Shown in pieces: positions 45,444 to 54,357 of a DNA stretch of 64,000 nt. The stretch lies in contig NZ_JACJQG010000007.1 of the NCBI RefSeq assembly GCF_014696435.1, positions 114,477 to 178,476 on the forward strand, written 5' to 3'. This DNA is from Calothrix anomala FACHB-343. GTDB taxonomy: Bacteria; Cyanobacteriota; Cyanobacteriia; Cyanobacteriales; Nostocaceae. Within the stretch, counting starts at the first letter, position 1; each line of letters opens with the position of its first letter. Below the pieces are notes generated by a model. The model was not told the origin of the DNA, made no database searches, and saw only the letters and a list, made by a program, of their open reading frames with translations. The position numbers and the translations under genes are program-made.

Positions 45444-46190
45444 TCATGCTTTTTGCTGAAGTACGCCATCAATAAATTGTTGTAAGCGTTCGTAATGGGT
45501 GCCCTTCCAATAAATTTGTTGGCATTCTTGACAGCGATGAAATTCATCGTTTTGTAATTGTACGCTTTCTGGTAATTGGTCAATGACTAATGCTTTGGCT
45601 ATAGGTTGTAATAATCCATTGCAACGCAAACATCTGTGAAAAGGCGATACTATATTAAATAAATCAAAGCGGCGGAGAACTTCAATTATTTGTTGTTGAG
45701 GATTAGTACTTCTGACATAATAGCCATAATTTACTAAACTCCGCATTAATAAACCTTTGTCACGAGTTAATAAAATTCTTGATTGTGTATGAGAAACTTC
45801 TGCTAACTCTTCATCTGCGTAGTCATTGCGATATAAAGTATCAAAACCTAATAACCTTAATGATGTCGCTAGTTTACCTAAATGAATATCAAGCACGAAG
45901 CGCATCTCGCTTAAAGGTTGCGGACGTACTAAAATTGTTGGCGGATGAATATCAATGACAGAAATCGGATAGACATAAATGTTATCTTCATCCTGGATAA
46001 TATAAGAAAAATCTACATAGCTATCGTTGACTTTTATATAATCAACTTCTGGATGCGGAACGCCTAAAGACTCAATGGTGTCTTTAATTGAGGCTCTTTC
46101 TGAAAAATTATGGATGATTTGCACCTGGCGTTTATGGCGGGGGAGAAAATCATTGAGTTCGGCATAAAAGTGAAAGTAAGCAACAGCCAT
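45444..46190 (-). CDS. Mut7-C RNase-domain protein with ubiquitin-like N-terminus
   Basis: This 248-residue protein has an N-terminal ubiquitin-like beta-grasp (about 1-85; MAVAYFHFYAELNDFLPRHK to NIYVYPIS) and a Mut7-C (DUF82) PIN-like domain (about 95-200; RFVLDIHLGKLATSLRLLGF, then ILLTRDKGLLMR), with acidic residues suitable for metal binding. A zinc ribbon follows with CLRCNG and CQECQQIYW. This is the standard bacterial Mut7-C layout; an RNA-processing nuclease is predicted from the fold, with no defined substrate. It lies upstream of the ROK gene with a 63-bp gap. Confidence 0.9.
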   Translation of the reverse strand: MAVAYFHFYAELNDFLPRHKRQVQIIHNFSERASIKDTIESLGVPHPEVDYIKVNDSYVDFSYIIQDEDNIYVYPISVIDIHPPTILVRPQPLSEMRFVLDIHLGKLATSLRLLGFDTLYRNDYADEELAEVSHTQSRILLTRDKGLLMRSLVNYGYYVRSTNPQQQIIEVLRRFDLFNIVSPFHRCLRCNGLLQPIAKALVIDQLPESVQLQNDEFHRCQECQQIYWKGTHYERLQQFIDGVLQQKA

Positions 46191-46494
46191 ATTTATTTAA
46201 TTTGTCATTTGTCATTTGTCATTTGTCATTTAGATTCACAAATTTTGAAAATCTCCCTATTTTAAATGGTTGATTTCTCAGTTCAATTGTAATGTACATA
46301 CTTTTCATACCGAGTCAATATACCGCCTGAGAATTTACAGCAGATTGCCATTTGGTGAGGTACAGATTATCGTTAATTGTAGGGGCACTGGCACTGCCAT
46401 GCCCCGAAGCGCGTACCTCATTTACCTGAAATATGCTGTATTTCTTGGCGACATGAAAAGTAGAGTTTAATTACGAATTACGAATTACAAATTA
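46191..46494. other. Spacer with CATTTGT repeats and a palindrome
   Basis: Four TCATTTG units (46201-46230) and a GGGGCA-type palindrome (TAGGGGCACTGG...GCCATGCCCC, about 46380-46404), plus ACGAATT repeats just before argJ's stop. No gene is seen. Confidence 0.65.
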
Positions 46495-47736
46495 TTAAGT
46501 TGTATATTCGGCGTTAATCTTCACGTAGTCATAGCTTAAATCACAACCCCAAGCTTTACCTGTACCGTGACCATTGCCAACGTTAACAGAAATTAATACT
46601 GTATCTTCTTTGAGATAAGCACCTGTTGAGGCTTGTTTTAAATAAGCGCTGGCGGCTGGACGATCGAATGTTAAAGGTTGACCATTTTCTAATAATAAGA
46701 AATCGCCTAATTTGATTTGCAAATTTTCTTGCTCAAATAGTACACCTGCGCGTCCGGCGGCGGCGGCGATGCGTCCCCAGTTGGGATCGCGACCAAAAAT
46801 TGCTGATTTAACTAGGGATGAACCGGCAATAGTTTTGGCTATTTGACGAGCGGAGGTTTCATCCTGTGCGCCAGTAACTTGAACTTCGATTAAGCAAGTA
46901 GCACCTTCACCATCACGGGCGATCGCTTTTGCTAAATGCTGACATACTGCTGTTAACATGGCTTCTAGTTTTTCCGCTTCTGAACCCATTTCAATAATCG
47001 CTGGGGTGCGGGATTGACCATTGGCTAAGGCGATTAAACTATCATTGGTGCTGGTATCGCCATCGACTGTAATCGAATTAAAACTTCTATCGGCAGCGCG
47101 ACTTAACATTTGTTGCCATAAAGCAGGCGATACTGCCGCATCACAGGTAACAAATGCTAACATCGTTGCCATATTGGGATGAATCATCCCCGAACCTTTA
47201 GCAATTCCGCCAATGCGCACCGGGCGATCGCCTATAGTGGTTTCTAGGGCAATTGATTTTGGGACTAAATCTGTAGTAATAATTGCGCCGGCGGCTGTAT
47301 CGGAACCTGTTTCCGAAAGCGCCGCTACTAATGAGGGAATTCCGGCTTTGAGTGCATCCATCTTGATCCGCTGGCCAATTACCCCAGTAGAAGCTAATAA
47401 CACCGATTCGCTGGGAATATTTAAAGCTTGCGCTACTGCCATAGCTGATTCTAGAGCATCAAACCAACCTTGAGTACCTGTAGCGGCATTTGCTTGTCCG
47501 GCATTACAAAGAATAGCACGGGCATTATGCTTGGCTTGCAAACGTTGACGACAATAATCTACGCAGGCGGCTTTAACTTGACTGGTAGTAAACACACCAG
47601 CTGCGATCGCTTCTACATCAGATACTATTAAAGCTAAATCGGGTAATCCCGAAGGCTTTAAACCTGCGGTAATTCCTGCGGCCCGATAACCTCTTGGTGC
47701 TGTGATTCCACCAGTAATCTCCTGCCAATCTGCCAT
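46495..47736 (-). CDS. argJ: Bifunctional glutamate N-acetyltransferase / N-acetylglutamate synthase
   Basis: Arginine synthesis: transfers acetyl from N-acetylornithine to glutamate, and may also use acetyl-CoA. The 413-residue precursor is cut autocatalytically between Ala190 and Thr191 in KGSGMIHPNMATML, making the beta-subunit threonine the nucleophile. Other family parts are ILCNAGQANAATG (about 75-87), the TGVIGQ oxyanion loop (117-122), TVDGDTSTNDSL and the C-terminal end DLSYDYVKINAEYTT. It is complete and of normal length. The ATG at 47734-47736 is followed directly by the conserved ITGGITAPRG segment. Confidence 0.97.
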   Translation of the reverse strand: MADWQEITGGITAPRGYRAAGITAGLKPSGLPDLALIVSDVEAIAAGVFTTSQVKAACVDYCRQRLQAKHNARAILCNAGQANAATGTQGWFDALESAMAVAQALNIPSESVLLASTGVIGQRIKMDALKAGIPSLVAALSETGSDTAAGAIITTDLVPKSIALETTIGDRPVRIGGIAKGSGMIHPNMATMLAFVTCDAAVSPALWQQMLSRAADRSFNSITVDGDTSTNDSLIALANGQSRTPAIIEMGSEAEKLEAMLTAVCQHLAKAIARDGEGATCLIEVQVTGAQDETSARQIAKTIAGSSLVKSAIFGRDPNWGRIAAAAGRAGVLFEQENLQIKLGDFLLLENGQPLTFDRPAASAYLKQASTGAYLKEDTVLISVNVGNGHGTGKAWGCDLSYDYVKINAEYTT

Positions 47737-48475
47737 GATTATTCTCTTGCAACTATATAGTGGCTCGACTGGCGATTATACCAAGACTCAAGAGTCAATG
47801 GTCAATGGTTAATGGTCAATAGTTAGTAGGGGTGGTAACAATTTTCATCTCCTGAAGCACAGTAGCAAATTTATCTATTACCTATTTCCACCTTAAGTTG
47901 ACTGATTTTTAAGTATATTCTCGGTCAAATATGATTCTATAAAGTTGCCATAAAAGGTTGTGGATCGGCAATTTTGTGGGGCTAATGTCCGTCTCATCTT
48001 GGGTTTGCAGCTTTTTCGCCAGCAACACACAAAAATTAAATTCCGCAGAATCAGCATAATTTACGCGATCGCACGATAGTCACATTTCAACTTCATTTGT
48101 CATGATGTAGTTAACAAATATTCAAGTAACTTGAATTACATATTCAACTTAACCAATCATACTTCGATTCATCTGAAACTGTTGATTATGGAGGGTGAAA
48201 TTACAGTCATGTACTGATATTGTCTAGTTGCATAAGTAATTGAATTTACGTAAATATTTGGTGATTTTAATTTTTGGATGTCCTGATTTATGTACCCAGG
48301 AACGTGGATGAATCAAAACAACCGAAAACTGACTTTTACAACCAAAAAATTATCAATTTAATTGGCTGATTTTTTTAAGATCATTTCAGGGTTCATCATT
48401 CCGCAAATTCTATTCAATCTAGATTTTTTAATTAAAAATTTCTGTTGAGTTCCCAGAGTGGGAGCCAGTTTAACT
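47737..48475. other. Long intergenic spacer before the FG-GAP protein
   Basis: CAATGGT heptamers at about 47789-47822, a HIP1 site near 48066, and AT-rich sequence. I see no gene, tRNA or conserved motif in these 739 bp; a promoter for the downstream gene is expected near the 3' end. Confidence 0.5.
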
Positions 48476-50446
48476 ATGTTTGAAAACCCTGAATCTGGCA
48501 TCGATTCCCTATTGGGGGAATTAAATTGTGCTGCCAATTTTATCAATTCTTCTTCCTTTAATTCTTTGCTAGCAGACTGGCAAGAATTTACTTCCCAGCA
48601 ACTTTTGACTTTAGCGGGCGAAACTCTCATTCAAGCATGGCAGAATCAAGGCGAGCCAAGCCAAGCATTAGTTTATGCGGCTGGGAGTATTTTTAAAAGT
48701 GATTTTGCTGCTAATGCCCAAATCGCTTTTGGCGATGCTTTTGATGTAAATCAAGCAGAAGCATTAGGTACAGAAATTTTGGGGGGAAATTATGGTGTAC
48801 TGCCAGATTTACAATTTCTCTCTGATGCAAATATGAATGGTGCCTTAGGTGCATATGCTAACAGTACAAATACCATTTACATTAATAGAGATTTTCTGAC
48901 GCAGAGTTCAGATAATCCAATTGCGATCGCTAAAATTCTCGTGGAAGAAACAGGACATTTCCTCGATGCTTACGCTAGCTATATTGATTCCCCAGGCGAT
49001 GAAGGGGAAATTCTCACAGATTTGATTTCTGGTCAGCAACTAACTGTAGATGAGTTAACCCAGCTACGTGCAGAAGATGACTCTACAACGATTTTTTTAA
49101 ACGGTCAATTCTTGAAAGTTGAACAACGAGTCAACAAAGATGATTTCAACGGCGATGGCATCTCCGATATTTTGTTGCGTAACAGCACGAGTATTGATAC
49201 TTGGTTAGTCAATAGTAATGCTCAAGTCGTAGCACCTACGAGGGCGGGAAATGCCCCTGTTGACTGGCAAATTCAAGGTACAGGTGATTTCAACGGCGAT
49301 CGCATCTCTGATATTTTGTTGCGTAATGGCACGAGTATTGATACTTGGTTAGTCAATAGTAATGCTCAAGTCGTAGCACCTACGAGGGCGGGAAATGCCC
49401 CTGTTGACTGGCAAATTCAAGGTACAGGTGATTTCAACGGCGATGGCATCTCTGATATTTTGTTGCGCAATGGCACGAGTATTGATGTCTGGTTAGTCAA
49501 TAGCAATGGTCAAGTAGCTGCACCCACGAGGCTAGGAAATGCTCCTGTTGACTGGCAAATTCAAGGTACAGGTGATTTCAACGGTGATGGCATCTCTGAT
49601 ATTTTGTTGCGTAATGGCATGAGTCTTGATGTTTGGTTGGTCAATAGCAATGCTCAAGTAGCTGCACCAACGAGGGCGGGAAATGCTCCTATTGACTGGC
49701 AAATCCAAGGTACAGGCGATTTCAATGGGGATGGGATCTCCGATATTTTGTTGCGTAATAGCACGAGTATTGATGCTTGGTTAGTCAATAGCAATGGTCG
49801 AATTACAACCACAACGAGGGTAGGAAATGCTCCTGTTGACTGGCAAATTCAAGGCACAGGCGATTTCAACGGCGATCGCATCTCTGATATTGTGTTACGT
49901 AATGGCACAAGTATTGATGCTTGGTTAGTCAATAGCAATGCTCAAGTAACAGCGCCAACAAGGGCGGGAAATGCTCCCGTTGACTGGAAAATTCAACTCA
50001 GCCCTGTTAATTTGACAGCCCCTCTAGGTTTGATGACTAGTTCCCAGAAACTAACGACACTAGTTGATGGACAGTTGAATGGTCTATCTTTTGATATGGA
50101 TGGCTATTATGGCGCTCAATGTTGGGATTTGGTGGCTTATGCGACGGGTAATAACACATCAACCTATAACTGGAAATGCGGCGAGAATGTGATGGCGAAT
50201 GGCAATATCGCTATTGGTACAGCGATCGCTACTTTTCTCGGCCCCAATCAAACCTATGACACGCCACCAAATTATAGTAGCCAGCACACAGCAATCTTTG
50301 CCGGTTATGGCGTTGAGTATGGGGTAGCTGGTTTCTACGTCTGGGATCAAAATTGGAATTGGAAGCAATATGTCCAAAAACACTTTATTCGCAGTAATGG
50401 CTCAGGTACTAGTGATGCGGATAATTACTATGTGATTCAGGTTTAA
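48476..50446 (+). CDS. Modular protein: metallopeptidase-like motif, six 48-residue FG-GAP/VCBS repeats, BPSL0067/CHAP-like C-domain
   Basis: This 656-residue protein, from ATG 48476, has an N-terminal domain with EETGHFLDA (Glu157-His161) and PGDEGEI (174-179), a pattern I know from cyanobacterial exported hydrolases. Six nearly identical 48-residue repeats (residues 223-510) each open with DFNGDGISDILLRN, a calcium-loop FG-GAP/VCBS motif. The C-terminal domain has Cys549 in YGAQCWDLVAYATG and His604 in SSQHTAIFAGYG, matching the Cys-His pair of BPSL0067/CHAP-type amidases. There is no Sec signal; calcium repeats would suit type I secretion, but no transporter is nearby. It could be a cell-wall-acting exoprotein or an antibacterial effector. 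No immunity gene is obvious. Confidence 0.75.
   Translation: MFENPESGIDSLLGELNCAANFINSSSFNSLLADWQEFTSQQLLTLAGETLIQAWQNQGEPSQALVYAAGSIFKSDFAANAQIAFGDAFDVNQAEALGTEILGGNYGVLPDLQFLSDANMNGALGAYANSTNTIYINRDFLTQSSDNPIAIAKILVEETGHFLDAYASYIDSPGDEGEILTDLISGQQLTVDELTQLRAEDDSTTIFLNGQFLKVEQRVNKDDFNGDGISDILLRNSTSIDTWLVNSNAQVVAPTRAGNAPVDWQIQGTGDFNGDRISDILLRNGTSIDTWLVNSNAQVVAPTRAGNAPVDWQIQGTGDFNGDGISDILLRNGTSIDVWLVNSNGQVAAPTRLGNAPVDWQIQGTGDFNGDGISDILLRNGMSLDVWLVNSNAQVAAPTRAGNAPIDWQIQGTGDFNGDGISDILLRNSTSIDAWLVNSNGRITTTTRVGNAPVDWQIQGTGDFNGDRISDIVLRNGTSIDAWLVNSNAQVTAPTRAGNAPVDWKIQLSPVNLTAPLGLMTSSQKLTTLVDGQLNGLSFDMDGYYGAQCWDLVAYATGNNTSTYNWKCGENVMANGNIAIGTAIATFLGPNQTYDTPPNYSSQHTAIFAGYGVEYGVAGFYVWDQNWNWKQYVQKHFIRSNGSGTSDADNYYVIQV
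49142..50005. repeat. Six 144-bp in-gene tandem repeats
   Basis: Period exactly 144 bp (48 codons). Copies 1 and 2 are almost identical in DNA, including third positions, while copies 4-6 diverge more. Confidence 0.95.
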
Positions 50447-50900
50447 ACTGATTCTAAACAAGCTAATGCGCATCTAAATTGCATAACTACTAATAAGGGT
50501 TGTTAACAGTCAACAGTCAACAGTCAACAGTCAACAGCCCTCACAATGGATTGTGCAACTTAAAAGCAAAATAGCTTATATCGTGAAAATTCCGCGATCG
50601 CACTCTCATCATTTCCACAAATCAAATTTTTTAGCCAGACTGGTAAAATTGCGAAATCTATGGTTAGGATTGTGAATCTTATATGATAGCAATCCAATTT
50701 GCGTTGGCTATTAGTAATTTATTATACAATATCTGCTGAAAGACTTATTGTTTATTCAGACAGGTAGAAATGCTAATAATCAGTGATTATACTGACTGGA
50801 GATTGCACATACTATGGCAAGGTTATATCTATGACATGAGAGTTAATTCTTTCAGTCATAAAAGCAATTTTCCAGCTAGGTGGAAATGTGAGGGTGGAAT
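50447..50900. other. Spacer with CAACAGT heptamers
   Basis: Five AACAGTC units (50504-50538); otherwise AT-rich with one HIP1-like site near 50596. Probably holds the promoter of the cyclase gene. No gene is seen. Confidence 0.6.
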
Positions 50901-52586
50901 ATGTTCTATTTAATCTATGCTCCTAACACTACGCAAGAAAAAACCTATCAGTTGATGTTTGGAGTCAACACGATTGGTCGTTCTACCGAAAACACGATCG
51001 CCCTCGCAGATGAGAGCCTATCCCGTTCTCACGCAGAAATTACAGTCACCAATGAGCGGCTAGTTATTAAAGATTTACAAAGCCTTAACCACACTTTCGT
51101 GAATAAGGTAAAAATCGATCAATGTGAACTGAAAAATGGCGACTTGATTAATTGTGGGAATGTAGAGTTCAAGTTTGTTCAAAAAGTCAATACTACACCC
51201 AACCCTACCGATGATCCTCATCCCCCACAACCACCAGTAGAGGATGTCAAAGAGGAAGCACCTATTGCAGAAACGATTATTAAACAATTTTCTACCGGGC
51301 CCAGTAGCATTAAAATTCAGGATTTACTCGATAATCCAGGCAGAAGCGATTCTCTGCTGAGAATATCACAAAGAGCGAGTAATCAACGGACGGTAGATAA
51401 GTTAAAAATTCTTTTAGAAGTCAGCAAACAGCTGTCTTCTCCAGAGGAACCCGATCGCCTATTAGAGAAAATTCTCGATCTACTGTTTGAGATTATGAAT
51501 GTAGACCGAGCAGTTATTTTGATGGTGAATGAAACTAGCAAGCAGCTAGAGCATAAAGCCATCAAACTACGTCCAGGAATACCTCAAGACAGTCAATTTT
51601 TTTATAGTAAAAATATTACGAATTATGTTTACATCAATGGCACAGCAATTTTAACTACTGATGCTTGCCTAGATAATCGATTTAATGAGTCCGAGTCGAT
51701 TTTTGTGCAAACTATTCGGGCTTCAATTTGCATTCCGCTCAAACCCAGGGAAGAGGTAATTGGCGTATTATATGTAGATAATTTATCCATGTGTGATGTT
51801 TACTCGGATGAAGATGTCGAGTTTGTAACGGCGTTAGCCAACCAAGCGGCGATCGCAATTGACAACGCCAAGCTCTACCAGCAAATTGAAGCCGAAGCTA
51901 TCATGCGAAATAAATTAGAGCGTTTCTTCCCAGAAGCTGTGAGAAAAAAGCTCAGGGAAGAAGGCACTTTAGGTATTGTTGATACAGAAGTTACAGCTTT
52001 ATTTGCTGATATTAGTAATTTCACAAAAATGTCTTCCACAATGCATCCCCGTCAAGTAATTACGATGCTCAATGAATATTTTGAGGTAATTGTGGAGGAA
52101 ATTGTCTTTCGCTATGAAGGCACGTTAGAGAAATATATTGGTGATGCTTTATTTGCAATTTGGGGTGCGCCTTATCGCAAACCAAACGATCCAGAATTGG
52201 CAATACAAGCCGCAATTGATATGCAATGGGCTGTGTTAAAACTAAATCAAAAATGGATTCAGCAAGGAAAACAACCGATTCAAATTCATATAGGCTTGAA
52301 TACAGGTAAAGTAGCAGCAGGTAATATTGGTTCAGAAAAATTAATTCAGTACGCGACTATTGGCGATACAACAAATGTCACTAGTAGAATATGTAATGTT
52401 GCCCAAGCTGGTGAAATAGTTATATCTCAAACTACATTTGAGCGCATACAGTCGCGAAATTTCCCTTTAGGAAAAATGCCATTAGTACAAGTTAAAGGTC
52501 AAGACCAGCCTTTACAACTTTATCGCTTGATGTGGCATTTGTGTCCATCACAACAAACTCAAGTGGGTATGGGGCATAGGGCATAG
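50901..52586 (+). CDS. Adenylate cyclase, class III, with FHA and GAF domains
   Basis: This 561-residue protein has an FHA domain (about 5-92: GVNTIGRSTENTIALAD, SRSHAEI, NHTFVN), a Pro-rich linker, a GAF domain (about 165-325) and a class III cyclase domain (about 355-535). The catalytic parts are complete: the metal-binding Asp in TALFADISNFT, the second Asp with adenine-selecting Lys in EKYIGDALFAIWG, and TIGDTTNVTSR with the transition-state Asn/Arg. Lys plus Asp indicate ATP rather than GTP. FHA suggests control by a phosphothreonine protein, so a Ser/Thr kinase could feed into cAMP. The last residues (GMGHRA) come from a GGGCATA repeat. Confidence 0.93.
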   Translation: MFYLIYAPNTTQEKTYQLMFGVNTIGRSTENTIALADESLSRSHAEITVTNERLVIKDLQSLNHTFVNKVKIDQCELKNGDLINCGNVEFKFVQKVNTTPNPTDDPHPPQPPVEDVKEEAPIAETIIKQFSTGPSSIKIQDLLDNPGRSDSLLRISQRASNQRTVDKLKILLEVSKQLSSPEEPDRLLEKILDLLFEIMNVDRAVILMVNETSKQLEHKAIKLRPGIPQDSQFFYSKNITNYVYINGTAILTTDACLDNRFNESESIFVQTIRASICIPLKPREEVIGVLYVDNLSMCDVYSDEDVEFVTALANQAAIAIDNAKLYQQIEAEAIMRNKLERFFPEAVRKKLREEGTLGIVDTEVTALFADISNFTKMSSTMHPRQVITMLNEYFEVIVEEIVFRYEGTLEKYIGDALFAIWGAPYRKPNDPELAIQAAIDMQWAVLKLNQKWIQQGKQPIQIHIGLNTGKVAAGNIGSEKLIQYATIGDTTNVTSRICNVAQAGEIVISQTTFERIQSRNFPLGKMPLVQVKGQDQPLQLYRLMWHLCPSQQTQVGMGHRA

Positions 52587-52618
52587 GGCATAGGGCATAG
52601 GGCATGGGGCATGGGGAT
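52568..52618. repeat. GGGCATA/GGGGCAT repeats overlapping the cyclase stop
   Basis: Six heptamer units begin four codons before the cyclase stop and end at the convergent gene. Confidence 0.85.
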
Positions 52619-52620
52619 AA

Positions 52621-53853
52621 TCATGAATTAATTAAAGCTATTTTTTGTGTAGCGGTATAACTGGGCAAAACTTGATTGATGGTGCTTGAAGGAAGCTGCA
52701 TGTGATCTTTTAACAATGCAGAAATGACATCGCGAAAATCGGTAGCGATCGCTAAATCTCGCTTTTGGTAAAGTTGTTCTGTGGCTAATCCCGGCCATTC
52801 TCCATAAACTTTACCACCGCGCACTTTTCCACCCAATACCCAGATGACATTTCCATGTCCGTGATCTGTACCACGGTTACCGTTTTCTTTGACTGTGCGC
52901 CCAAATTCAGACATGACGACAATTGCTGTGTTTTGGTAAATTGGCCCCAAGGTTTGCGCCATCACAGCTAAACCATCTCCTAATTTTTTTAGGCGTTGGG
53001 CTAATTGTCCTTGACTACCGCCTTGATTGATGTGGGTATCCCAACCACCTAAAGCTATAAACCCTAATTCTACTTTAGAGTCTTTGACCATTAATCGCGC
53101 TAATCTTTGGGCATCTCTGGCAAAACCGTCAGGTAAAGGTGCGCCATTATTTGCCATTTTCATTTCATCGGCTAAATCTTTGGCGATCGCTTGTCGCGCC
53201 ATCCGCCCTTCTTGGTAACTTTGACTTAAGGTATCATTACCATCATAAAGTTTGTCAAATGCTGCACCTACTTGGGGACGATCCACCGACAAGGGATTAT
53301 TGATTCTTTTCCCCGTTGGTAAACTAGCTACAGACATCTTACCGTACAAAATTCTGGGAATAGTTTCTCCGACATTAATTGCTTGAATCGGTTCTTTGTT
53401 GGAGATATTCGCTAATAAACGATTCATCCACCCATCTTTAGTATTTTTTGTCCCAGGAATGCCGTTTTCCATGTAATATTGGGCATCAAAGTGAGAACGA
53501 GTGGGATCGGGAGAACCACAAGCATGAATAAACGCCAGACTACCTTGTTCCCATAAAGGTTTTAAGGAACTTAAAGCGGGATTTAAGCCAAAACGTCCAT
53601 CTAAATCCAGCACTCCCCCTTGTTTACCCGGTTGGGGAATAGCAATATTCGGTCTTACTTGGTAATAAGCTGTTTCTGAGTAGGGAACTACCACATTTAA
53701 ACCATCAACTCCACCACGCAGAAAAATGACAATCAAGCGTTTTGCATTGCTGTTGTTGTTAGCAGATCTAGCTACCCATGCATTAGTTCCGACGGCGACT
53801 AATGCTGAGGCGGAAAACATACCTGCTTGGAGAAGAAAGTTGCGTCTTTGCAT
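52621..53853 (-). CDS. DUF1501 protein with Tat signal
   Basis: This 410-residue protein has a twin-arginine-type signal (MQRRNFLLQAGMFSASALVA), predicting export in folded form. The body is a DUF1501 (sulfatase/alkaline-phosphatase-like) domain: LIVIFLRGGVDGLNVVVPYS, LAFIHACGSPDPTRSHFDAQ, ALGGWDTHINQGG and VVMSEFGRTVKENGNRGTDH plus GHGNVIWVLGG, with metal-ligand-like Asp/His clusters. DUF1501 genes nearly always pair with DUF1800 genes, as here, and the pair is thought to work on an unknown extracellular substrate. It lies downstream of the DUF1800 gene on the same strand, separated by the hairpin array. Confidence 0.92.
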   Translation of the reverse strand: MQRRNFLLQAGMFSASALVAVGTNAWVARSANNNSNAKRLIVIFLRGGVDGLNVVVPYSETAYYQVRPNIAIPQPGKQGGVLDLDGRFGLNPALSSLKPLWEQGSLAFIHACGSPDPTRSHFDAQYYMENGIPGTKNTKDGWMNRLLANISNKEPIQAINVGETIPRILYGKMSVASLPTGKRINNPLSVDRPQVGAAFDKLYDGNDTLSQSYQEGRMARQAIAKDLADEMKMANNGAPLPDGFARDAQRLARLMVKDSKVELGFIALGGWDTHINQGGSQGQLAQRLKKLGDGLAVMAQTLGPIYQNTAIVVMSEFGRTVKENGNRGTDHGHGNVIWVLGGKVRGGKVYGEWPGLATEQLYQKRDLAIATDFRDVISALLKDHMQLPSSTINQVLPSYTATQKIALINS

Positions 53854-53973
53854 ATAAATTTAGTTATCCGGTGGAAAGTTGAAGTTTTTTTGTAGAAAGG
53901 CAGAGGGCAGATGGCAGCACTTTGACAGGCTCAGTGATCTGGCAGATGGTAAAGATGGAAGGTTGAGGTTTTT

Positions 53974-54201
53974 GACTCGGATTGTCGAGTTCGGAAGGCG
54001 AAGGTTGGTGTTTTTAACTCGGATTGTCGAGTTCGGAAGGCGAAGGTTGATGTTTTTAACTCGGATTGTCGAGTTCGGAAGGCGAAGGTTGATGTTTTTT
54101 ACGCGGATTGTCGAGTTGTGAAGGCGAAGTTTGATGTTTTTGACTCGGATTGTCGAGTTCGGAAGGCGAAGTTTGGTGTTTTTAACTCGGATTGTCGAGT
54201 T
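53974..54201. repeat. Hairpin array: six copies of an 18-bp palindrome at exact 42-bp spacing
   Basis: AACTCG-GATTGT-CGAGTT or close variants begin at 53974, 54016, 54058, 54100, 54142 and 54184. The 24 bp between them (CGGAAGGCGAAGGTTGATGT type) are also conserved, so this is a 42-bp minisatellite, not a CRISPR. On the minus strand it reads as a 14-residue repeat (NSTIRVKNINLRLP), which I regard as incidental. Confidence 0.95.
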
Positions 54202-54357
54202 ATTTATCTTCTCAATCACCTCTTAGGAACTTCCAGAAAATAAATTATCCCATTTTCATAGCAGCAGATTCTTTCTCCTCAGTTTCCTCTGCCTCCTCTG
54301 CACCCCTGCACCCTGCCCCCTGCCCCTTTTCCTCTCTAACTCCTAGCTCCTAACCTC

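Noticed and set aside
53974-54201. CRISPR array
   Set aside because: Spacers are conserved rather than variable, and no cas genes are present.
53860-54219. 119-codon frame with NSTIRVKN repeats
   Set aside because: It is only the 42-bp hairpin array read in one frame; 42 is a multiple of 3, so the frame stays open by chance. No SD and no family.
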